A stretch of 11,871 bases of DNA from Strigomonas culicis (taxonomy: Eukaryota > Euglenozoa > Kinetoplastea > Trypanosomatida > Trypanosomatidae). The stretch spans positions 1 through 11,871 of the forward strand of contig AUXH01000586.1 of the NCBI GenBank assembly GCA_000482145.1, in the 5' to 3' direction. The notes beneath the pieces were generated by a model. That model searched no databases, was not told the DNA's origin, and was given only the letters and a program-made list of their open reading frames with translations. This document shows positions 1 through 5,519 of the stretch, in pieces. Each line of letters starts with the position of its first letter. The stretch's first letter is position 1. Both the position numbers and the translations under genes were made by a program.

Positions 1-87
1 CGTCATTTTTTTTCTTTTCTTTTTTTTCTCAACCCATGCGTGGACCTTTTTTTTTTGGACGGCCAAGAAACAAATCCAGCATACTTG

Positions 88-127
88 CTTTCTTTTTCTC
101 CATTTGTCTCTTCTTGATTGTGAAAAG
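88..127 (+). promoter_or_regulatory. Pyrimidine tract and candidate trans-splice acceptor for the kinase gene
   Basis: A C/T-rich run at 88-115 is followed by the first AG at 126-127. The bases from there to the ATG at 204 contain no other ATG, so a leader of about 76 bases would be clean. Further AGs at 128-129, 137-138, 153-154 and 157-158 could be alternatives. The link to spliced-leader addition is inferred from kinetoplastid gene structure. Confidence 0.5.
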
Positions 128-164
128 AGGATTATAAGTATAATTTTGGAAAAGAAAGGTGAAT

Positions 165-185
165 ACACACACACACACACACACA
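165..185 (+). repeat. (AC)10 microsatellite in the kinase 5' leader
   Basis: An uninterrupted AC dinucleotide repeat lies 18 bases before the kinase ATG, within the predicted untranslated leader. It is followed by a short TATATATA-like stretch. Read from a GTG at 159 it would encode alternating Thr-His residues, but GTG is not expected as a start in this organism, so I treat it as untranslated. Confidence 0.85.
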
Positions 186-203
186 TCTATATATACGGTT
201 ACT

Positions 204-1238
204 ATGCCGCCGAAGCGTCCTCAGTTGGAGCAGCTCCACATAGTACCGCAAGACAAGGCTGTTTCCATTACTGACACCATGACACTAGTTGTGAAGGGTG
301 AAGGGGATGTGGAAATGCGAGTAAAGCAAAATGGTATAGTGCATACTCCACAGAGTGCGACACCTGTAGACAACACTAAAATATCTGTCATGAATCAAAT
401 AAGGTTTGAAGATTTGCGCATTGGTCAAGAGCTAGGCAAAGGGTCCCAAGGAAAAGTCCGCGTTGTGCAACACAAGGTTACGGGTGAGAAGTTCGCTCTA
501 AAATACATAGCATTTAGCGAAGACTCAGACGATATGCGTCTTGCATTAGAGTCTGAGCTTCGTCAAGTCGCTGCTGTGAAGCATAAAAATATTGTTTCAT
601 CTTATGAAGCGTTTTTTCGTGAAGGCCGACTCTACATTGTCCTGGAATACATGAATGCAGGCACCATGAATGATGTCATCAAACGACACCCAGAAGGTGT
701 TAGCGAGGAGATGCTAGCATACATTGCACGAGAACTGTTTCAGGGCCTAGAGTACCTACACAGCCTGAAAATGATTCACCGTGATATCAAACCAGCCAAC
801 GTCTTGGCAAACACGAAGGGTGAAGTGAAGATATCTGACTTTGGTGTCGCGAAAACATTTTCGGGTGGTGAACTGCAAACACTGTCTGCCCAGGGCTCCA
901 TTCCATACATGAGCCCTGAACGGATACAATCTATCCCGTATTCCTTTAACAGTGATGTATGGAGTGCAGGATTAACAATTGCAGAATGCGCGCTTGGTCA
1001 GTACCCCTTCACAAATCTGAAATCAAAAGTATTTGAGCTTTGTCAAGCAATCGCAAATGACACCGCAAGGGTCGATTGGGCGAACTGTGGGAAATCCTTT
1101 AGTAAGGAGTTCATTAGCTTCATAGAGCAATGTTTGACACCCGCAAGCAAGCGACCGAACGCCTCCGACATGTTAAAGCACGAATTCATCCGCAAGGCTG
1201 ACGCCGTCAAGCCAACAGCTGCGGGGGACTGGTTCTGA
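204..1238 (+). CDS. MAP kinase kinase-like protein kinase (STE7 family)
   Basis: This is a 344-residue serine/threonine or dual-specificity protein kinase, probably a MAP2K that phosphorylates a MAP kinase in a cytosolic cascade. Visible kinase parts are the glycine loop GKGSQGKV (78-85), the ATP-binding lysine K100 in FALK, the helix-C glutamate E118, catalytic HRDIKPAN (192-199, D194), DFG (212-214) and the segment YMSPER (235-240). YMSPER, and [12 protein letters not shown] further on, are typical of MAP2Ks. Activation-loop residues S228 and S232 sit where MAP2Ks carry phosphorylated or conserved Ser/Thr. The N-terminus, basic KR then L-x-I (residues 4-13), looks like a MAPK docking site. 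The first ATG at 204 was chosen; the frame is open upstream to a GTG at 159, which is not credible. The region of residues 14-66 before the kinase domain is not recognised. The MAP2K class is fairly sure; the exact orthologue is not known. Confidence 0.93.
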   Translation: MPPKRPQLEQLHIVPQDKAVSITDTMTLVVKGEGDVEMRVKQNGIVHTPQSATPVDNTKISVMNQIRFEDLRIGQELGKGSQGKVRVVQHKVTGEKFALKYIAFSEDSDDMRLALESELRQVAAVKHKNIVSSYEAFFREGRLYIVLEYMNAGTMNDVIKRHPEGVSEEMLAYIARELFQGLEYLHSLKMIHRDIKPANVLANTKGEVKISDFGVAKTFSGGELQTLSAQGSIPYMSPERIQSIPYSFNSDVWSAGLTIAECALGQYPFTNLKSKVFELCQAIANDTARVDWANCGKSFSKEFISFIEQCLTPASKRPNASDMLKHEFIRKADAVKPTAAGDWF

Positions 1239-1530
1239 ATAGCAGAAAAGCGCTCTTCTTCGTCCCCCCTTTTGTTTCTCCCCACGCATATTCGCTCTAT
1301 ATAATTACATCCTCGCTAATGATATTGTTGTTAATTAATGTAGTACATATATACATATTTATTGTTTTTGGTGTATTCTCTCTCTTTCACTTTCACTGTT
1401 GTTGTTTATTCTGATTATCTGTTGGTCGGTTTATGTATTTAACCACTTGCGTGTTTGCTTTTGTGCACTTAAGCAACCACTGTGCATCACCGTCACCTCT
1501 CAGCCGCCGAAAAAAGAATCTGAATTTGTT

Positions 1531-1542
1531 GGATAATTATCC
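1531..1542. repeat. Perfect 12-base palindrome GGATAATTATCC
   Basis: The twelve bases equal their own reverse complement. They lie in the kinase 3' intergenic region. As RNA they could form at most a 4-base-pair stem, so the significance is doubtful. Confidence 0.5.
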
Positions 1543-1722
1543 CTCATCAAGGAAAAAAAAAACGATGTGCACTATCATGTACGTCCTTGTTTTGTGTTTC
1601 TGTTTTACTTGTATATAAACACATATATGTATGTACATAAATGTGTGTATGTGCACACGTGTGTGGACACCATGCGAAGGAACCAATGCTAATGATACTT
1701 GTTGCACGTTGTGAAAGTAGAG

Positions 1723-1756
1723 TCTCTTGCCTCCTTACTTTTTCTCTATTGACTAG
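1723..1756 (+). promoter_or_regulatory. Pyrimidine tract and candidate trans-splice acceptor for the coiled-coil gene
   Basis: The C/T-rich run at 1723-1750 is followed by AG at 1755-1756. From there to the ATG at 1855 there is no other ATG, while ATGs occur just upstream at 1686 and 1692. A second, stronger pyrimidine tract at 1803-1848 has no AG between it and the start codon, so it cannot serve as the main acceptor tract without cutting into the coding region. Confidence 0.45.
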
Positions 1757-1854
1757 CATACATCTTATATAGTGAACGAAAACAAGAAGGTTATAATACT
1801 ATTTCCCTCTCACTTTCCCTTCATCTCCTTGTTTTTTCTGTTGTTACACTACAA

Positions 1855-2364
1855 ATGCCCCCCAAAGAGGAAAAGAGTGAAAAAAAGAAGGAAGTGGACC
1901 CCAATATTGCTGTTTTAGCCGAGCAGCAGCTCAGTGATGATATTGTTTTGCTTACTTGTAGACTCAGCGAGCTAAAGAAGGAATACATGAGTCGCATGGA
2001 TGTCATCGCTCGCATGAAAATGAAGCAGATTGAGCAGCAGGAGATACTAGATCAAAAGCGGAATGAACTCGAAGACAAAAACAGTGAAAGAGCTGATATC
2101 CTAACTGATTCAACAAGGCAGATGAAGACAGATGAAAGGGAGGCGATTAGTCAAGTGGCAGTGCTGAGTGCCACGCTTCACCGTCTTTCCGAAGAGAAAA
2201 CTAGTCTTCATAATGAGTTGGAGGAGCAAGAGCACCAGTACGACAAGAGCTTAAAGGCAAAGAAACAACAACTGGAGGAGCTCAATAGAAAATCATCAGA
2301 TATGGAGAGGGAGTTCACAGTGATGTTGGCTGATATCGAGCAAAGTATGCAACGAGTTATGTAA
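1855..2364 (+). CDS. Coiled-coil protein, possibly DRC12/CCDC153-like
   Basis: This 169-residue protein is almost entirely charged, heptad-like helix from about residue 20 to 165, after a lysine- and glutamate-rich N-terminus starting MPPKEEK. It has no signal peptide, membrane segment or enzyme motif. The start, the general layout and the C-terminal pattern DMEREFTVMLADIEQSM (149-165) recall the small dynein regulatory complex protein CCDC153/DRC12, whose vertebrate form has a similar DMEAKYEEIL segment near its C-terminus. If so, it would be part of the nexin-dynein regulatory complex of the flagellar axoneme, which fits a flagellate. Coiled coils mimic each other easily, so the family assignment is only a suggestion. 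The coding region itself is well supported by the first ATG, the length and ordinary codon use. Confidence 0.8.
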   Translation: MPPKEEKSEKKKEVDPNIAVLAEQQLSDDIVLLTCRLSELKKEYMSRMDVIARMKMKQIEQQEILDQKRNELEDKNSERADILTDSTRQMKTDEREAISQVAVLSATLHRLSEEKTSLHNELEEQEHQYDKSLKAKKQQLEELNRKSSDMEREFTVMLADIEQSMQRVM

Positions 2365-2367
2365 ATG

Positions 2368-2389
2368 TACTACTACTACTATATATATA
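2368..2389 (+). repeat. ACT trinucleotide and AT dinucleotide repeat after a stop codon
   Basis: Four to five TAC/ACT units run directly into an AT repeat, starting three bases after the coiled-coil gene's stop codon. It lies in the predicted 3' untranslated region. Confidence 0.75.
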
Positions 2390-2572
2390 AAACAGTCACA
2401 TAGTAGCAAGCCTTTTTTAATTTGTTTGTTTGAAGCAGAATATGTTTTGATTCTGGTTATGTATGTATTATTATTATTGTTGTTGTTGACCAATGGAGTA
2501 CAGTCTTTTTTTTTGTTTACACGTGTCTCTCTCGCTTCCCCTCTCTGTGTATTTTTCATTCGCCCACACGTC

Positions 2573-2596
2573 TTTTTTTTTTTGTGTGTGTGTGTG
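2573..2596 (+). repeat. Compound T11-(GT) microsatellite
   Basis: Eleven T residues run straight into about six GT units. A near copy of this arrangement is found at 11310-11332 upstream of the desaturase gene. Confidence 0.85.
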
Positions 2597-2740
2597 CTCG
2601 TGTTGGTTTTCCTCTTCCATAGTTTTTTATCTACAGAATTTGATTGTAGCGACACTTTAATTCTTGTGTTCACCGATTTATCTCCGTTCTATCGGACTTT
2701 CTTGTTGCGAGTCATCATACGTTTCCACTACGTCATACAT

Positions 2741-2755
2741 TCTGTGTCTCTTTAG
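2741..2755 (+). promoter_or_regulatory. Candidate trans-splice acceptor for the cullin gene
   Basis: The short pyrimidine run ending CTCTTTAG places an AG at 2754-2755. The 32 bases from there to the ATG at 2788 contain no other ATG. Other C/T-rich blocks lie at about 2683-2706. Confidence 0.5.
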
Positions 2756-2787
2756 CTACTCTAAGACAGATTTATCTGCCGCACACC

Positions 2788-5013
2788 ATGTTGCAAGAAG
2801 ATCGCGAGGCCATTCAAAAAATGAAGGCGGATTTCGAAGCTCTGGCGGATCTTTCTGAAAATGACTTTAAAGGACACACCAGTTTTGCGCGAAAAATGAA
2901 CCACTATTCCACTGTGTACACTATAGCGACGCGCAACGTCCCAAAGGCCGAATATCCGGGGTATGATGTAGGCGATTTACTTTACATGGACTTTCAAGAG
3001 ATGCTCACTAGGTACCTGCTCCGTTACAAAGACTTTCATTTGACGTCGACAAATGAGATCTTTCTCAAAGTGCTCTCGATCTGGGATCATTACAAAGTGC
3101 TGATGAAATGGAACATCAAGGCGTTTTCGTACCTTTCCCGCTACTACATCGTGAATCATTCGAAGCCTTCCCTGAAGCAAGTGGCGTTGAGTATTTTCCT
3201 TGAACAGATATTCAAAAAAGAGGCTCCACTGATAAGTGGCGTCATGCAAGAGATGCTTGTGAAGGAGCGAGCAGGAGAAGCAGTCAATGAGGAGCACATC
3301 CAGAACGCCGCAGAGCTCTTCTCGGCGATGAAAGTAGACGGGTCTCAAAACATTTACCGTGAGACCTTTCTTCTTCCGTACATTCAACGGACTAAAGAGG
3401 ATTATGAGAAACTGTTGCTACAGTGGATGTCCCTACCCACAGCCACAGACTTTCTTGAGCGCATCCAGAGTGCCTTAGGAGAGGAAAAAAAAAGAGCCAG
3501 ATATTTTCTTTACGATGATGAAAAGTTCATCATGTCTAACGTGGAGGAAAGCCTCGTTAACTCTCCCATAACGCACAGGAGGCTTCTCAAATCAGACGAC
3601 GGGTTTGCCAAAATGTTGTTAGCTCGCCAGGAGCCGCAGCTGAAGCAGTGCTATGAACTCTTCTCCAGAAGACAGAGCGGTCTCAAAGAGCTCTCTGCTG
3701 TCTTGCTCAAGGTGATTCAGTATGAGGGCGAACAACTATTTCAAAAATATGAAGCGGAGGAGAGTAAATTCAATATAGTAGAGTACGTGCAAGAGATGAT
3801 GAAGTTACAGGAGGTGTACCCGAAAATAAAGGCGCACTGTTTTCAGATGGACTTTGTTCTTTCCAAATCAATCAGGGATGGACTCGAATCCGTATTTAAC
3901 GGCTGTGTGAAGATGGAGAGCAAATTCTCCGGAAAGGAGCATGAAGTCAAGTTTTCCGATTTGCTCGCATGTTACATCAACATTGTTCTGCAAGAAGACA
4001 GTAGTTTAACATTTGATGATGAAGTGGACCGTATTGTGGAGACGATCGCCTACATTACTGATCGCGACGTGTTTCTCCTTAGCTTACAGGAGAAGATGGC
4101 CGAAAGGATACTCTCTCCTCTGCGACGTTTCAACGCAGCGAAGGAGCGCACGCTAGTAACGCGCATTAGGCAGCGATGTGGTCCGGCCAGCACGACTTAC
4201 TTGGAAGGCATGCTCGACGACTTCAACCTCAGCAATGCCTTCCACGCAATGACGGTGCTGAGCAACCGCGGACAGGCTCCTGCTTTCGAAGTGTCACTTC
4301 TCGTGACAAAAAAGGGTATGTGGATCTCCAAGTTGTCGACGGCGGACACGATTAAAATTCCAGCGAAGATACAGTCTGTGCTCGAGAATTTGCGAGAGGC
4401 TTATTTAGAAGGAACCTCCGGGCGTCAGCTTGCTTGGACGCATGAGAACGCGAGCGCGGAAGTGTTGGCACACTTCCCTGGTGGAAATCAAACAATTTTT
4501 CTTTCTTGCCCACAGGCCCTCGTGCTCTTTATGTTCAACACGGAAAAGGATACAGTGCTTTTAAAGGAGTGCTGCGATGCTTATAATATGACGATTGAGA
4601 TGTTGCAGGAAATACTCCCCCCTATACTGAAGGCAAGAATTCTGAAAAGGAAAGGGACATCGAAGGATCCGGAGATGGGGGATGAACTATCATTCAATGA
4701 AGCATATGCTGTTAAGAAGATGCGTCTCCGGCTTCCGCCCACACTGAAGAAGATGAGCGTCATCGCTAATGATGAGGTGACACAGAAGGCCAATCAGGAC
4801 AGACGACCTGCAATCGATGCCTGCATTGTGAAGATAATGAAAAGTAGGTGGACCATAACTCACACCAAGCTGTTGGAGGAATGCACGAGGCAGTTGTCCT
4901 CTTTTTTCATTCCTGACAGCAAGGTAGTGAAGCAGCGGTTGGAGCACCTCATCCAAAAAAACTACATCGAACGGGATGAAAACGATCGTAATTTGTACAA
5001 ATACTGCGCATGA
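2788..5013 (+). CDS. Cullin, CUL1-type ubiquitin ligase scaffold
   Basis: This 741-residue protein is a full-length cullin, the scaffold of a RING ubiquitin ligase that joins a substrate adaptor at its N-terminus to RBX1 and an E2 at its C-terminus. The N-terminal repeats span roughly residues 30-360. They include a MNHYSTVY stretch (37-44) that resembles the adaptor-contact helix of CUL1, and blocks matching CUL1 such as ERAGEAVNEEHI and YIQRTKEDYEK. The cullin homology region follows to about residue 620. The winged-helix tail carries the neddylation motif IVKIMKSR (680-687), with the acceptor lysine K685, and ends YIERDENDRNLYKYCA, the normal cullin C-terminus. The start is the first ATG after the acceptor AG. 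CUL1 usually has about 776 residues, so the length fits. An SCF-type complex with SKP1 and F-box proteins is inferred; CUL3-like use cannot be excluded. Confidence 0.95.
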   Translation: MLQEDREAIQKMKADFEALADLSENDFKGHTSFARKMNHYSTVYTIATRNVPKAEYPGYDVGDLLYMDFQEMLTRYLLRYKDFHLTSTNEIFLKVLSIWDHYKVLMKWNIKAFSYLSRYYIVNHSKPSLKQVALSIFLEQIFKKEAPLISGVMQEMLVKERAGEAVNEEHIQNAAELFSAMKVDGSQNIYRETFLLPYIQRTKEDYEKLLLQWMSLPTATDFLERIQSALGEEKKRARYFLYDDEKFIMSNVEESLVNSPITHRRLLKSDDGFAKMLLARQEPQLKQCYELFSRRQSGLKELSAVLLKVIQYEGEQLFQKYEAEESKFNIVEYVQEMMKLQEVYPKIKAHCFQMDFVLSKSIRDGLESVFNGCVKMESKFSGKEHEVKFSDLLACYINIVLQEDSSLTFDDEVDRIVETIAYITDRDVFLLSLQEKMAERILSPLRRFNAAKERTLVTRIRQRCGPASTTYLEGMLDDFNLSNAFHAMTVLSNRGQAPAFEVSLLVTKKGMWISKLSTADTIKIPAKIQSVLENLREAYLEGTSGRQLAWTHENASAEVLAHFPGGNQTIFLSCPQALVLFMFNTEKDTVLLKECCDAYNMTIEMLQEILPPILKARILKRKGTSKDPEMGDELSFNEAYAVKKMRLRLPPTLKKMSVIANDEVTQKANQDRRPAIDACIVKIMKSRWTITHTKLLEECTRQLSSFFIPDSKVVKQRLEHLIQKNYIERDENDRNLYKYCA

Positions 5014-5519
5014 AGAGATCTAGGTCTCTCTCTTTCCTTCCCCTCCCTCTCTCTCTCTCCCTTTCACAACACATTGATGTACCATGGAGTATAGCTGTAC
5101 CAATAAATACCACTATAGTGATACCATTATCTCTATACATTGCCATTGTAGGAAAGCAATAACAACAACAACAAAAAAAAAATAAGCATGCTAAAGCACA
5201 TGTTTGTTTTCACTGTACTTGAGTGCTTTATTATCATTGCTGGCATTTCTACTCTTTTTTTTTTGATGTTAACGTTCCCTTGCATGTATTCTTCTTCACC
5301 TGACTCTCTCCAAATCCAACCATAAATGATCAGTGCGTAGCCTTGAAACCAACAATTAACGGATATTATATGTAGTGTTGTAATAATTGCGCGCTCGTGT
5401 CTCTGTGTACTTTTCTCTATTCTTTCTTTTTCTTTCTTTACCTCGCTAACGTGTGGCATTCTCCTAGCAACTATAGCCAGCCTCTTTTTTCTCTCTTTCT
5501 TACTTCCTTTCATTACCAA
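5014..5519 (+). other. Intergenic region between cullin and XPD genes
   Basis: 506 bases without a supported gene. A CT-rich block lies at about 5022-5066, an AAC trinucleotide run merges into poly(A) at 5159-5181, and a T run is at about 5256-5264. Two pyrimidine tracts precede XPD. The XPD frame stays open upstream to a GTG at 5397, but that part would encode repeat-derived Phe, Leu and Ser-rich sequence and has no ATG. Confidence 0.7.
5401..5467 (+). promoter_or_regulatory. Pyrimidine tract and candidate trans-splice acceptor for XPD
   Basis: The long C/T run at 5401-5451 leads to AG at 5466-5467, with another AG at 5479-5480. From there to the ATG at 5520 no other ATG occurs. A second C/T block at 5481-5514 has no AG after it until codon 2 of XPD (5524-5525). 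Confidence 0.5.

Larger units (their letters stand above)
1239..1854 (+). other. Intergenic region between kinase and coiled-coil genes
   Basis: This is 616 bases of T-rich, low-complexity DNA with no supported gene. It holds a pyrimidine tract at about 1376-1412, a perfect 12-base palindrome at 1531-1542, a run of ten A at 1552-1561, and a stretch of mostly alternating purine and pyrimidine at about 1612-1667. A second C/T-rich run is at 1723-1750 and a third just before the next gene. It should contain the kinase 3' untranslated region, its poly(A) site and the splice acceptor of the next gene. Confidence 0.7.
2365..2787 (+). other. Intergenic region between coiled-coil and cullin genes
   Basis: 423 bases of T-rich DNA hold only simple repeats and no credible gene. 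There is an ACT trinucleotide run followed by an AT run directly after the stop codon (2368-2389), a TTA/TTG trinucleotide run (about 2467-2488) and a T11 run joined to a GT run (2573-2596). A 109-codon open frame here encodes only Leu, Phe and Val-rich sequence from these repeats. Confidence 0.7.

Noticed and set aside
159..203. N-terminal extension of the kinase with Thr-His repeats
   Set aside because: It begins at GTG and translates the AC microsatellite. The first ATG is at 204.
1433..1618. 61-codon ATG-started open frame between the kinase and coiled-coil genes
   Set aside because: The first AG after the upstream pyrimidine tract (1472-1473) lies inside it, so splicing would cut off its start. 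The composition is that of untranslated sequence and no family is recognised.
2426..2755. 109-codon open frame rich in Leu, Phe and Val, looking like a membrane protein
   Set aside because: It is a translation of TTA, TTG, poly(T) and GT repeats in the region that should hold a 3' end and splice signals.
5397..5519. 41-residue hydrophobic extension of XPD resembling a signal or membrane segment
   Set aside because: It starts at GTG, lies in the pyrimidine tract and upstream of likely splice acceptors. Homology to XPD begins exactly at the ATG at 5520.
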